Positions 27,045-36,470 are shown, counted from the stretch's first letter. The stretch: DNA of 64,000 nucleotides from Sinorhizobium fredii (GCF_002944405.1 NZ_CP024307.1:2748501-2812500); one strand, 5' to 3'. The notes: generated by a model from the letters alone, not told the origin. Made by a program: numbers and translations.

Positions 27045-29408
27045 CTACGCCTCGACCGACCGGAGCACCGGAGCGTCCGATGACACATTCGCTCTGGCAC
27101 TCGGCGCACGTCCCGGCCGGCCGGTGAGGAACCCCTGAACCTGCCGGCACCCCTCCTCGACGATGATCTGCTTCTGCCGCTCGGTTTCGACGCCCTCGGT
27201 CACGACCGGCAGGTCGAGACTATGGCCGAGCGCGATGATCGCCCGGATGATCGCATGGGCGGCCGGGTCCTTGTCGAGCGCCGCCGTGAAGCTGCAATCG
27301 ATCTTCAGCTTGTCGAAGGGGAAGGTCTGCAGGTTGGCGAGCGACGAATGTCCCGTACCGAAATCGTCCATGACGATCCGCACGCCGAGCAGCCGAAGCC
27401 GCACGAGTGCCGCCAGCACGTCTTCCCGGTTGTGCAGCAGCGCCGCCTCGGTGAGTTCCAGTTCCAGCCGCCGCGGCTCGAGGCCTGTGCGTCGCAGGAT
27501 GCCGGCGATCTGGTCGAAAAGGCTCGGCACGAGGAACTGGACCGGCGAGATGTTGACGGAGACCGGCAGCGGCTCCGTCCAGCGGACCGCTTCGGCGCAG
27601 GCCTGTTCCAGCACCCATTCGCCGATCTGGATGATCGAACCGCTTTCCTCGGCGATCGGGATGAAGACATTCGGCCCGACGAGCCCGCGCTCCGGATGTC
27701 TCCAGCGCAGCAGCGCCTCGTATCCGACCACCCGATCGTCACGGACATCGACGAGCGGCTGGTATTCGAGGAACAGCTGATGCCTGAGGATCGCGTGCCG
27801 GAGGTCGCTCTCCATCTGACGGCGCGAGCGCACCGCCTCGTCCATTTCCGCATCGAAGAAGCAGGCGATGCCCTTGCCCGTCTGCTTGGCCCGGTAGAGC
27901 GCCGTATCGGCATTGTTGCAGAGCCGCTCTGCCGTGTCGCCGTCGCCGGGGTAGATCGCCACGCCCATGCTGACGCCGACGGCCATCGGATCGCGGTGGG
28001 TATCCATCTCCTCGGCGAAGAGCCTGAGGATGCGGTCCGACAATTGCCGCGCCGCTTCCGGCTGCGCGGCGCCGGTCTGCAGGATGGCGAATTCGTCGCC
28101 GCCGAGCCGGGCGATCGAATCGGCCTCGCCCGCAGCGGCACGCAGGATATCGGCAACCTTGCGCAGGATCCGATCGCCTTCGCCATGGCCGAATATGTCG
28201 TTGACGGCCTTGAACCGGTCGAGGTCGAGACAGAAGATCGCGAGCTGTTCGTTTCTCGCGGCGGCGACCGCCAGAGCCTGGTTCATCCGCCTCTCGAAGG
28301 AACTGCGGTTGGAAAGATCCGTCAGCGCGTCATGGTGGGCGAGATGCTCGATGGTCCGCTCGGCCTCCTTTCGGGCGCTGAGGTCGCGCACGAAGATCAC
28401 GTCGGATTGCCGGCCGCGGTATTCGATCGTCCGGCAGAGGTGCTCGACCGGCACAAGCCGCCCGTCGGCACGGAGGAGTTCGACCTCCGCGGGAGCGTCA
28501 TCGATCTGGCGCTCGCGCGCTTCGCGCCCCTGAGGTGGCGCGAAGAGCTCTTCAGGTCTTCTGCCGATGAGATCGGCCACCTTTGCGCCGCAGAGGCCGA
28601 CAAACCGCTCGTTCGCATCGATGATCCTGCCGTTGCAGACGATCACCATCCCTTCGAGCGAGGCGTTGGCGAGGCCGCGCAGGTCGGTCAAATGCCGATC
28701 GATGAACAGCGCGCCCAGCGCCGTGAGGATCAGCGTCGTCGAAGCCACGACGACACCGCCGGCGAGCCAGACGGGATCGAAGGCGTCCGCTGCCGCCGCG
28801 CTCGGATCGGGCACCAGGGTGACGCCGCTCATCGAGGTGAAGTGCAGGACGCATATCGCCAGCACGAGCAGCAGCGTCGGAACGACCAGCTTGCGCACGC
28901 CGCCGAGAGCCTGAAAGGCATGGAGCGCAAAGACGGCGATCAGCGGCCCGAAGAGGACGGCGGCGAAACCCATTTGCGGATCGAATTCGATGCGCGCCTG
29001 CGTCTCGACGGCGCGCATGCCCGTTACATGCATGGCGGCGATGCCGAGGCCGAGGAAAATGCCGGCGCCGGGGAAGGCGTAGCGGGACGTGCCGAGAAGG
29101 GCGGTCGCAAAGGCGAGCCCGGAGGCGACCACCGCGACCAGCGCCGAAAACAACGTACCCCAGGCGTCGTAGGCAATAGGCACGCCACCATCATAGGCGA
29201 GCATAGCGATGAAATGCGTCGACCAGACCCCGACGCCGCAGGCACAGGCGCAGGCTGCGGTCCAGAGGTGCCGCTGGAGGCCCTCGCTGCGCTCGGCGCG
29301 CTGCAAGAGCAGCATCGTCGCCGCGCTGCCGGCCAGACAGACGATCGCCGCCACCGCAACCAGGCGCCAGTCGTGACGATCGCTTATGCATGCAATTACT
29401 GAGAACAT
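27045..29408 (-). CDS. MHYT-PAS-GGDEF-EAL cyclic-di-GMP signalling protein
   Basis: A 787-residue membrane protein. Residues 1-240 contain seven hydrophobic helices with MHYT-type motifs (GVWSTHFIAML, AAMHVTGM, CVLHFTSM), a predicted sensor of gases or redox via bound metal. A PAS-like region follows at about 255-345. The GGDEF domain (RLGGDEFAIL near residue 436) has an intact active site, and the EAL domain begins GYEALLRWRHPE near 563 with DDFGTGHSSL later. Both synthesis and breakdown of c-di-GMP are possible. It is transcribed alone. Confidence 0.92.
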   Translation of the reverse strand: MFSVIACISDRHDWRLVAVAAIVCLAGSAATMLLLQRAERSEGLQRHLWTAACACACGVGVWSTHFIAMLAYDGGVPIAYDAWGTLFSALVAVVASGLAFATALLGTSRYAFPGAGIFLGLGIAAMHVTGMRAVETQARIEFDPQMGFAAVLFGPLIAVFALHAFQALGGVRKLVVPTLLLVLAICVLHFTSMSGVTLVPDPSAAAADAFDPVWLAGGVVVASTTLILTALGALFIDRHLTDLRGLANASLEGMVIVCNGRIIDANERFVGLCGAKVADLIGRRPEELFAPPQGREARERQIDDAPAEVELLRADGRLVPVEHLCRTIEYRGRQSDVIFVRDLSARKEAERTIEHLAHHDALTDLSNRSSFERRMNQALAVAAARNEQLAIFCLDLDRFKAVNDIFGHGEGDRILRKVADILRAAAGEADSIARLGGDEFAILQTGAAQPEAARQLSDRILRLFAEEMDTHRDPMAVGVSMGVAIYPGDGDTAERLCNNADTALYRAKQTGKGIACFFDAEMDEAVRSRRQMESDLRHAILRHQLFLEYQPLVDVRDDRVVGYEALLRWRHPERGLVGPNVFIPIAEESGSIIQIGEWVLEQACAEAVRWTEPLPVSVNISPVQFLVPSLFDQIAGILRRTGLEPRRLELELTEAALLHNREDVLAALVRLRLLGVRIVMDDFGTGHSSLANLQTFPFDKLKIDCSFTAALDKDPAAHAIIRAIIALGHSLDLPVVTEGVETERQKQIIVEEGCRQVQGFLTGRPGRAPSARANVSSDAPVLRSVEA

Positions 29409-29510
29409 GGCCGTCTCCCGTCCCGGAAACAGCTTGGCAGGCAGACGCTAAATAACCGTAAATTGTACTAGTATGATAATTCGCCTCTGGAATGTCTGTG
29501 CCTGAAATAC

Positions 29511-30722
29511 CTAGGAATGCCCGGCGGCCGTGATGTCGCTGTCGACGGCGCCTAGCGCCCGACCGAGATGGCCGTCGAAGACGAGCCGCTGCTCGTCGCC
29601 GACGACGGTGATCTCCGGCAGGCCATCGAGGCGAACCTGCAAGGATTGCGCAAGCCCCTCCTCAACCCCCTTTTGCAGCAGATCGAAATAGCGCGTCCCC
29701 TGCCCCGTGACGTAGATCGGCATCGGCTCGTAGAGGCTCAGCATGCGCGAAATGCCGTTGCCGAGCGCGATGCCGGCCTGGCGGAAGGCATAGCCGGGCA
29801 TGCGCTGGCCCTGACGCGCACCGGTGGCGATCTTGTCCATTTCGGCAAGCGGCACGAATTTCGCGGGAATCGTGTCGGACGGCACCTCGAAGGCGGCGCG
29901 CAGAATGCCGTAGAAGCCGGCAACGGCCTCGATGCAGCCATGGGAGCCGCAGCGGCAGAGGCCGGCGGAGGAGGCGTGCAGCATGTGCCCGAAATTCGGC
30001 GCGGAAACGTCGAGTTCGCCCGACCGCCCCCTTCGGGCAAGACCGAGACCGATGCTGTGGCCGAGCGAGACGGCCGCCAGCCCCTTGAAGGCGTCGCCCT
30101 TCTCTTCCGCCTTGGCCGCCAGCGCCTGGGCGACGAGCAGTGTCTCGTTGCTGAGCATGATCCGGGCCCGCCAATCGGGCCCGAGCAGTTTCGAAAAATC
30201 GAGTTCTTGGCGGCCGAAGACCGGCGACCAGAGGAGCCGCGCCCCGTCGCCCGCCACCAGCCCCTTGCTGCTGATCGAAACGGCAAGCACCCGCTCTTTC
30301 TCAATGCGCGAGCGCTGCAGCAGACGCTCGAGCGCCGCCAGGAAAACCTGGCCGAAAGCCACCGCGTCGCCGGCGTCATGGCTTCGCGCCTCCTCGAAGC
30401 GATCGAGGAGCACGCCGCCATAGTCGGCCAGCGAATATTGAACGATGTCGGAGGAGATCCGCACGACGATCACGTAGCCGCAGTCCCGCCGCTGCGCAAA
30501 GAGAACGCGCGGCCGCCCCCTGCCCCCTTGAACATGCTGCTCGGTCTTGGCGATCGTCCCCGACCGTTCCAGTTCGGCGGTGATGACGGAGATCGTCGCC
30601 GAGGCAAGGCCGGTCTGCTCGGCAATCTCCGTATGGGACAGCGCGCCCTTGCGCCGAAGCGCAGAAAGGACGAGCGCAGTGTTTTGCTGACGCACGACTT
30701 CGGTGCTCGTTTTGGTCAGCAT
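29511..30722 (-). CDS. xylR: ROK-family transcriptional repressor (XylR-like)
   Basis: A 403-residue ROK repressor. The N-terminal winged helix is GALSHTEIAEQTGLASATIS; the C-terminal kinase-like sugar-binding domain carries the zinc motif CRCGSHGCIEAVAG. It is divergent from a xylose-type ABC transporter, and a 21-base perfect palindrome lies between them, so it probably represses transport until sugar binds. The symbol is by context; it could respond to another sugar. Confidence 0.83.
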   Translation of the reverse strand: MLTKTSTEVVRQQNTALVLSALRRKGALSHTEIAEQTGLASATISVITAELERSGTIAKTEQHVQGGRGRPRVLFAQRRDCGYVIVVRISSDIVQYSLADYGGVLLDRFEEARSHDAGDAVAFGQVFLAALERLLQRSRIEKERVLAVSISSKGLVAGDGARLLWSPVFGRQELDFSKLLGPDWRARIMLSNETLLVAQALAAKAEEKGDAFKGLAAVSLGHSIGLGLARRGRSGELDVSAPNFGHMLHASSAGLCRCGSHGCIEAVAGFYGILRAAFEVPSDTIPAKFVPLAEMDKIATGARQGQRMPGYAFRQAGIALGNGISRMLSLYEPMPIYVTGQGTRYFDLLQKGVEEGLAQSLQVRLDGLPEITVVGDEQRLVFDGHLGRALGAVDSDITAAGHS

Positions 30723-30838
30723 TGCACGTCCCTGGGCTTGGCGGATTGCGCGATCACATGCCCTCTCAAAGCACCTGTTGACTGGCGAAACAAGACGTTA
30801 CGGGCCTTGTTGACAGCCTTCTAAAACTCTGACATTTA

Positions 30839-30859
30839 TTTTCTCGACTGTCGAGAAAA
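30839..30859. promoter_or_regulatory. Candidate ROK repressor operator
   Basis: A perfect 21-base palindrome, TTTTCTCGAC-T-GTCGAGAAAA. T-rich and A-rich ends around a CTCGA/TCGAG core resemble ROK (NagC/XylR) sites. It lies 105 bases upstream of the xylF start and 117 upstream of the repressor start, a position able to control both. Binding is inferred. Confidence 0.7.
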
Positions 30860-30963
30860 AAGCCTTGCACCTGTGGCAGCGCTCTTTGCGACAGCAGTTC
30901 ACGGCTCGTCGGGGATGCGTGCGGGAGGTTCGTGCGCGCGGCGCTGCCACTTGGGAGGATAGA

Positions 30964-32004
30964 ATGAAATCCATTTTGAAGCTGATGGCAGGGGCTGCCA
31001 TCATCGCGTCCATGCATTCCGCAGCGGTCGCCAAGGACCTCGTCGTCGGCGTTTCCTGGTCGAACTTCCAGGAAGAGCGCTGGAAAACCGACGAGGCGGC
31101 CATCAAGGCAGCGCTCGAAGCCTCCGGCGACAAATATATTTCCGCTGACGCGCAGTCCTCTGCCGCCAAGCAGCTCACCGACATCGAATCGCTGATCGCC
31201 CAGGGCGCCAACGCGCTGATCGTGCTTGCGCAGGACTCCGATGCCATTGCCCCGGCAATCGAAAAGGCCACCGCGGAAGGCATTCCGGTCGTCGGCTACG
31301 ACCGCCTGATCGAGAACCCGGCGGCCTTCTACATCACCTTCGACAACAAGGAAGTCGGCCGCATGCAGGCCCGCGAAGTGTTCAAGGCGAAGCCGGAAGG
31401 CAATTTCGTCTTCATCAAGGGCTCCTCCTCCGATCCGAACGCCGACTTCCTCTTCGCCGGCCAGATGGAAGTGCTGAAGGAAGCCGTCGACGCCGGCAAG
31501 GTCAAGAATGTCGGCGAAGCCTATACGGACGGCTGGAAGCCGGAAAATGCGCAGAAGAACATGGAGCAGTTCCTGACCGCCAACGACAACAAGGTCGATG
31601 CGGTCGTCGCCTCCAACGACGGCACCGCCGGTGGCGCGATCGCAGCGCTTTCGGCCCAGGGCCTTGCCGGCTCGGTTCCGGTCTCGGGCCAGGACGGCGA
31701 CCATGCGGCGCTCAACCGCGTGGCGCTCGGCACGCAGACCGTCTCCGTCTGGAAGGACGCCCGTGAGCTCGGCAAGAAGGCGGCAGAAATCGCCGCAGCA
31801 CTCGCCGGCGGCAAAACGATGGACGAGATCGAAGGCGTTCAGACCTTCAACGGCGGACCGAAGGGCGTCGCCATGAAGTCCGTCTTCCTGGCACCGATGG
31901 CGATTACCAAGGACAATCTGAACGTCGTCATCGACGCCGGCTGGATCTCCAAGGATGCCGCCTGCCAGGGCGTGGCTGCCGACTCCGTCGCCGCCTGCAA
32001 GTGA
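30964..32004 (+). CDS. xylF: Xylose-type periplasmic sugar-binding protein
   Basis: A 346-residue periplasmic binding protein with a signal peptide ending at about residue 23 (AAVAKDL). The segments [40 protein letters not shown] and [16 protein letters not shown] are typical of XylF. The ATG at 30964 has GGGAGGAT upstream. It is the first gene of xylF-H-G, divergent from the ROK repressor, and is followed by a strong hairpin. D-xylose is the likely ligand by family and context. Confidence 0.88.
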   Translation: MKSILKLMAGAAIIASMHSAAVAKDLVVGVSWSNFQEERWKTDEAAIKAALEASGDKYISADAQSSAAKQLTDIESLIAQGANALIVLAQDSDAIAPAIEKATAEGIPVVGYDRLIENPAAFYITFDNKEVGRMQAREVFKAKPEGNFVFIKGSSSDPNADFLFAGQMEVLKEAVDAGKVKNVGEAYTDGWKPENAQKNMEQFLTANDNKVDAVVASNDGTAGGAIAALSAQGLAGSVPVSGQDGDHAALNRVALGTQTVSVWKDARELGKKAAEIAAALAGGKTMDEIEGVQTFNGGPKGVAMKSVFLAPMAITKDNLNVVIDAGWISKDAACQGVAADSVAACK

Positions 32005-32030
32005 CGGACGGACGTTTGAAGTGACCTCAA

Positions 32031-32059
32031 AACGCCGCAACGGAACCCGTTGCGGCGTT
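32031..32059 (+). other. Strong hairpin between xylF and xylH
   Basis: A perfect 13-base stem AACGCCGCAACGG / CCGTTGCGGCGTT with a 3-base loop, 26 bases after the xylF stop. There is no long T-run after it, so it probably stabilises xylF mRNA or partly terminates, keeping binding protein in excess over permease. Confidence 0.7.
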
Positions 32060-32157
32060 TGCATGAGGTCGGAATGGTCTGGCCGCACGGTGCTATGATA
32101 GCGGCACGCCGCGCAAACGACCGGCAAATGCATGAAAACAAGTGGGGGACGGCGGCC

Positions 32158-33471
32158 ATGGCCGATACGACACATACCGCACATTTCAACCGCACCCGCA
32201 GCGCGGAGGAAAGCCCGGTGAAGCGCTTCTTCCGCGCCACCGAAATCGATACGCGCCTGCTCGGCATGGTCGGCGCGATGCTGATCATCTGGATCGGCTT
32301 CCATTTTCTGTCCGGCGGCCTGTTCCTGACGTCGCGCAACCTCTGGAACCTGTCGGTGCAGACAGCCTCGATCGCCGTCATGGCGACCGGCATGGTGCTG
32401 GTCATCGTCACGCGCAACATCGATCTCTCGGTCGGCTCGATTCTCGGCTTCGTCGGCATGATCATGGGCGTGCTGCAGGCGGAGCTCTTGCCGCAGCTCC
32501 TCGGCTTCAACCATCCGGCCACGTGGATCATCACCCTCTTCGCCGGCCTGTTGCTGGGCGCCGCGATCGGCGCGCTGCACGGCGTGATCATCGCCTTCCT
32601 CAACGTGCCGTCCTTCATCGTCACGCTCGGCGGGCTGCTCGTCTGGCGCGGCGCCACCTGGTTCGTGACGAGCGGCCGCACCGTGGCGCCGATGGATTCC
32701 ACCTTCCGCCTGATGGGCGGCGGCACCGAGGGCTCGATCGGCGCGACGGCGAGCTGGATCGTCGGCCTCATCGCCTGCGTCGCGATCGTCGCCAGCATCA
32801 TCCACTCGCGCAGGCAGCGCAAACGCTTCGGATTTCCGCGTCGCCCGATCTGGGCCGAGTATTTCCTGTCGGCGGTCGGCTGCGCCCTCGTGCTCGGCGC
32901 TGTGGCGATCGCCAATAACTACGGCTGGCCGGTCAACATCGCCCGCAAATACGCCGACGCCAACGGCATCGCCTGGCCGGACGGCGGCCTTTTCATTGCC
33001 CACGGGATTGCCATTCCCGTGCTGATCGCCATCCTGATCGGCATTATCATGACCTTCATCTCGACGCGCTTGCGCTTCGGCCGCTACGTTTTCGCGCTCG
33101 GCGGCAACCCGGAAGCGGCCGAGCTCGCCGGCATCAAGACCCGCTGGGTCACGGTCCGGATTTTCGCGCTGATGGGCATGCTCTGCGCCGTTGCCGCGGC
33201 GATCTCGACGGCCCGCCTCAACGCCGCCACCAATGCGCAGGGCGAGCTCGACGAGCTTTATACGATCGCGGCGGCCGTCATCGGCGGCACCTCGCTTGCC
33301 GGCGGCATGGGCACGATCGCCGGCGCCATGCTCGGCGCTCTCGTCATGCAGTCGCTGCAGTCGGGCATGGTGCTGCTCGGCATCGACTCGCCGCTGCAGC
33401 GGATCGTCGTCGGCATGGTGCTCGTCACCGCCGTCTGGCTCGACACCGTCTACCGCGCCCGCGCCAAGTAA
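32158..33471 (+). CDS. xylH: Xylose-type ABC transporter permease
   Basis: A 437-residue XylH-family inner-membrane permease with about ten or more hydrophobic segments. Conserved stretches are MVLVIVTRNIDLSVGSILGF and the C-terminal TIAAAVIGGTSLAGGMGTI. A central cytoplasmic loop (HSRRQRKRFGFPRRPIW) is typical of XylH. The start ATG at 32158 has GGGGGA upstream; an in-frame ATG ten codons earlier is possible. It is followed after 15 bases by the ATPase gene. Confidence 0.9.
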   Translation: MADTTHTAHFNRTRSAEESPVKRFFRATEIDTRLLGMVGAMLIIWIGFHFLSGGLFLTSRNLWNLSVQTASIAVMATGMVLVIVTRNIDLSVGSILGFVGMIMGVLQAELLPQLLGFNHPATWIITLFAGLLLGAAIGALHGVIIAFLNVPSFIVTLGGLLVWRGATWFVTSGRTVAPMDSTFRLMGGGTEGSIGATASWIVGLIACVAIVASIIHSRRQRKRFGFPRRPIWAEYFLSAVGCALVLGAVAIANNYGWPVNIARKYADANGIAWPDGGLFIAHGIAIPVLIAILIGIIMTFISTRLRFGRYVFALGGNPEAAELAGIKTRWVTVRIFALMGMLCAVAAAISTARLNAATNAQGELDELYTIAAAVIGGTSLAGGMGTIAGAMLGALVMQSLQSGMVLLGIDSPLQRIVVGMVLVTAVWLDTVYRARAK

Positions 33472-33486
33472 TCAGGAGTTCGAACA

Positions 33487-34272
33487 ATGACTGAACAACG
33501 CACTCCGCTCGTGGAAATGAAGAACATTTCCATCTCCTTCGGCGGCATCCACGCGGTCGACAACGCCTCCGTCGACCTCTATCCCGGCGAGGTCGTCGCC
33601 CTTCTCGGCCATAACGGCGCCGGCAAGTCGACGCTGATCAAGATCCTCTCCGGCGCCTACCGGCGCGATGCCGGCGAGATCCTTATCAACGGCGAGCCGG
33701 CCGACATCAACAACCCGCGCGACGCCAAGAATTACGGCATCGAGACGATCTACCAGACGCTTGCCGTCGCCGACAATGTCGACGCCGCCGCCAACCTCTA
33801 TCTCGGCCGGGAGCTGCGCACCCCCTGGGGCACGCTCGACGACGTGGCGATGGAGGCGAAGGCCCGCGAGGTGATGGGCCGCCTCAACCCCAACTTCCAG
33901 CGCTTCAAGGAGCCGGTGAAGGCGCTCTCCGGCGGCCAGCGGCAATCGGTGGCGATCGCCCGCGCCATCCTGTTCAACGCCCGCATCCTGATCATGGACG
34001 AGCCGACGGCAGCGCTTGGGCCGCAGGAGACGGCGCAGGTCGGCGAGCTCATCAAGCAATTGAAGCGCGAGGGCATCGGCATCTTCCTGATCAGCCACGA
34101 CATCCACGACGTCTTCGACCTTGCGGACCGCGTCTCAGTGATGAAGAACGGCCAGGTCGTCGGCCACGCCCGCACCGAGGACGTCACCAAGGACGAGGTG
34201 CTCGGCATGATCATAATGGGCAAGGTGCCGGCCAAAGCCACCCCCGGCCCCGGCGCCATGCAGATGGCGTGA
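33487..34272 (+). CDS. xylG: Sugar ABC transporter ATPase (single-domain, XylG/FrcA-like)
   Basis: A 261-residue ATPase with one nucleotide-binding domain: Walker [18 protein letters not shown], signature [15 protein letters not shown], Walker [12 protein letters not shown] and the switch histidine in [12 protein letters not shown]. coli XylG has two such domains in about 510 residues; this half-size form is common in rhizobial fructose/xylose systems and must act as a dimer. It completes the xylFHG-type operon, followed by a terminator. Confidence 0.88.
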   Translation: MTEQRTPLVEMKNISISFGGIHAVDNASVDLYPGEVVALLGHNGAGKSTLIKILSGAYRRDAGEILINGEPADINNPRDAKNYGIETIYQTLAVADNVDAAANLYLGRELRTPWGTLDDVAMEAKAREVMGRLNPNFQRFKEPVKALSGGQRQSVAIARAILFNARILIMDEPTAALGPQETAQVGELIKQLKREGIGIFLISHDIHDVFDLADRVSVMKNGQVVGHARTEDVTKDEVLGMIIMGKVPAKATPGPGAMQMA

Positions 34273-34343
34273 GGATTGAGCGGCCGACAGGCCGAAGCAG
34301 GCCCCGAGCACCGCTCCGGCCCGAGAAATCCGCTCCCGCCTCG

Positions 34344-34374
34344 ATGCCGCATCCCCCGGGATGCGGCATTTTTC
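34344..34374 (+). terminator. Rho-independent terminator after xylG
   Basis: Perfect 11-base stem ATGCCGCATCC / GGATGCGGCAT with a 4-base loop and a TTTTTC tail, about 70 bases after the xylG stop. The rest of 34273-34534 has no clear gene. Confidence 0.85.
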
Positions 34375-34534
34375 TTGGGCGGGCGGCGCGCGCCGAGCGA
34401 TGCGCCGCGACCACAGCTTCCGCGCGGAAATCGAATTTCCCCTACACTCTCTTGCAATTGGCCATTGAAGCGGCACGCAAGCTAGGCTAAGAACCGCTCA
34501 CAGCCTGCTTCGGCGGCCCTTGCCGCCAACGGAT

Positions 34535-34611
34535 GCACCCGTAGCTCAGCTGGATAGAGTGTTGGATTCCGATTCCAAAGGTCACAGGTTCGAATCCTGT
34601 CGGGTGCGCCA
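34535..34611 (+). tRNA. tRNA-Arg (anticodon CCG)
   Basis: A complete 77-base cloverleaf: acceptor GCACCCG pairing with CGGGTGC, D-arm GCTCAGCTGGATAGAGT, anticodon stem TTGGA/TCCAA around loop TTCCGAT with anticodon CCG at 34569-34571, T-arm ACAGG-TTCGAAT-CCTGT, and encoded GCCA end. It reads CGG arginine codons. Work in S. meliloti found the single tRNA-Arg(CCG) gene to be essential and located on pSymB after transfer from the chromosome. Confidence 0.97.
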
Positions 34612-34659
34612 GTTTTCCTGTCTCCCACCCAGTGCGCCAGCACGCGCCACCGATCATCC

Positions 34660-34795
34660 AGGCCGTCAGTCTTGCAGCGGTTGAAGATCTCATAGCCGGT
34701 CTAGCGCGAGATGGCGAACTCCCGGCACACGTCGCCCAGCCTGGGCGACAAATCGAGGGTTCCTCCATCACCGAAGTCGCTCTCCACGGCGTCAA
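34660..34795 (-). pseudogene. IS481-type transposase N-terminal remnant
   Basis: On the minus strand, decayed pieces of an integrase/transposase N-terminus can be read across frames: [12 protein letters not shown], then RFVAQA, then [25 protein letters not shown]. Intact IS481-type proteins read close to CREFGISRKTGYKIF, so the TAG at 34701-34703 replaces a lysine codon and at least two frameshifts are present. No ends or full element are visible. It lies 49 bases past the tRNA. The rest of 34612-35089 holds no other feature I can support. Confidence 0.6.
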
Positions 34796-35089
34796 CTCCT
34801 CCCGCGCAAGCGAGAAGTGTTGCCCATGCTCCGGTTTGCCGGCATAGGTTCCAGTCGCATCTTTACAGCGGAACCGCGATACCACACTGTCCGAGCATTA
34901 CACTGCGCTGGAGTGCGATTATGGGGCTTGTTGAAACCGTAGCCTTCGTCAAATCAGGCGACCTCCATTCTTAATCTGCAAATGCACTTGGTTCGCTTTT
35001 TGCACTATTCGCCTCCCTGAGTTACGCTATTGTGAAGCAGGCACCGGAGCCGATGCGAGACTATCACCCCCAGTACATACCGGCTCCTC

Positions 35090-35416
35090 TTGCAGTCTCA
35101 CTCACCCACCGAGGCAATCACGACCGCGTTCAACGTCGTTCGTTTCAAGGTTAAGCCCGGCATGGAGGACGGCTTCCTCGACGCGCACCGAAACATCGCG
35201 GCGAGCTGGGAAGGCATGCGTCACGCCAACATCGTCAAGACCGGCGAGGGGCGCTTCTGCATCATCGTCGAATGGGAGAGCATGGAGGCGCTGGCCGCCA
35301 GTCGGCCTCAGATGATCGCCACGCTCGACAGCTTCCGCGAGTCGCTCGAGGACCTGGGCGGCGGATTGGGCGTGACCGACCCGGTCGCGGGACCGGTGGT
35401 TCTTTCGTTGAAATAA
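35090..35416 (+). CDS. Small dimeric alpha/beta-barrel (ABM-like) protein
   Basis: A 108-residue protein whose pattern (FNVVRFKVKPGMEDGFLDAH, then ASWEGMRHANIVK, then RFCIIVEWESMEALAA) fits the antibiotic-biosynthesis-monooxygenase-like ferredoxin fold. The only usable start is TTG at 35090, with a weak ribosome site, so expression is uncertain. It sits in the scarred region after tRNA-Arg. Function unknown. Confidence 0.55.
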   Translation: MQSHSPTEAITTAFNVVRFKVKPGMEDGFLDAHRNIAASWEGMRHANIVKTGEGRFCIIVEWESMEALAASRPQMIATLDSFRESLEDLGGGLGVTDPVAGPVVLSLK

Positions 35417-35516
35417 GGCCGGACGGATGTCGCGCGGCCATAGCCGGTCGACGATGCGCGTCCCGTCCCCGCCTCCGACGCCTCGTTGTCGCACTTCAAC
35501 TGGAGTGATGCCATCC
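35416..35516 (-). pseudogene. Truncated, frameshifted DUF488 gene fragment
   Basis: The minus strand begins MASLQLKCDNEASEA, close to MTSFKLKRVYEAPEA of the intact DUF488 gene at 37596-37970. After a frameshift it continues DGTRIVDRLWPRDIRP, matching DGTRILVDRLWPRGVA with one residue missing. The fragment ends after about 33 codons. It is a decayed partial copy of the first third of that gene. Confidence 0.7.
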
Positions 35517-35579
35517 GATCCCCCGCGAGAGATCCGAGGGTGGCCGTCCATCCCCACTCCGGCGACACCATGAAACCTC

Positions 35580-36470
35580 TCACACCGCAATTTGCAGCCT
35601 CCCATAACGGCTGACTTCTACCTCAATCTCCCTTACCAACGTTTCCAGTGCCGTGTTCCGCGGCTTGCGGGCGCGCCGGACCACGTAGGCGAGATCCGGG
35701 GGCTTGGGAAAGTCCTTGTCGATGATCTCCATGTCGGCTCTGAGGTGCCGCTGACTTAGAAGCGCGACGCCGAGCCCCGAGGTGACGGCCGCGGTGATCC
35801 CCGCCGCGCTTGAGCATTCGAACACCGTCTCGAACACCGTTCCCTCGTCCTGCCCGAGGTCGATGCCCCAGCGCCGGTAGAAGCAGTTGTCATCGAAGGA
35901 AAGGAACGGGATTGCCCCGCCCTTGGGCAAGGTCAGCTCGGGCGATTTGACCCAATGCAGGGTCTCGCGGAAGAGCAGGAGATCGGTCGGCCGGACCTCG
36001 TGCTGGAACACCTGGATGATGGCGGCATCGAGCGCCCCTTCGGCAAGCAGTGCCTGCAGGGTGAGGCTCATGCGCACTTGCGTGCGGACCGTCACCTCCG
36101 GGTGGAGCCGGCGAAACCGGCCGAGGATGCGCGACAGGTCGGTGCAGGTCGTATCCTCGGTCATTCCAAGAGCGATCTTGCCCTGCAGGGTGCTTTTCGA
36201 CAGGCTCAGAATTGCCTCATCATGGATGCCCAGAATGCGTCGCGCATAAACCAGAAGGTCCTGACCAGCCGTCGTGAATATCGGCGCGTTTGGTTTCCGG
36301 CTGAGAATTTCGCAATCGAGGCTCGTTTCCAGTCGCCTGATCTTGTGGCTGACGGCAGACTGCGACAGGCCCAGAACCTCGGCCGCGCGCGTGACACCGC
36401 CGTGTTTCTCGATCGCGACAAGCGCCCGCAAAGAGTCGACATCCAGACGGCGCGTCATCACCCCAGCCAT
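35580..36470 (-). CDS. LysR-type transcriptional regulator
   Basis: A 296-residue LysR regulator. The helix-turn-helix is HGGVTRAAEVLGLSQSAVSH and the effector domain starts near LQGKIALGMTED. I chose the ATG at 36470 (MAGVMTRRLDVDSL); a longer form from 36527 and a shorter one four codons in are possible. It is divergent from an EamA transporter with 214 bases between, so it probably controls that exporter. An interrupted palindrome AAATTC-N7-GAATTT lies at 36534-36552. Confidence 0.85.
   Translation of the reverse strand: MAGVMTRRLDVDSLRALVAIEKHGGVTRAAEVLGLSQSAVSHKIRRLETSLDCEILSRKPNAPIFTTAGQDLLVYARRILGIHDEAILSLSKSTLQGKIALGMTEDTTCTDLSRILGRFRRLHPEVTVRTQVRMSLTLQALLAEGALDAAIIQVFQHEVRPTDLLLFRETLHWVKSPELTLPKGGAIPFLSFDDNCFYRRWGIDLGQDEGTVFETVFECSSAAGITAAVTSGLGVALLSQRHLRADMEIIDKDFPKPPDLAYVVRRARKPRNTALETLVREIEVEVSRYGRLQIAV

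Noticed and set aside
27222..29402. A 726-codon plus-strand frame opposite the GGDEF-EAL gene
   Set aside because: The minus strand has clear MHYT, GGDEF and EAL motifs; the plus frame is its shadow.
30766..33003. A 745-codon minus-strand frame opposite xylF and xylH
   Set aside because: Antisense shadow of conserved transporter genes; no signal, domain or composition typical of a protein.
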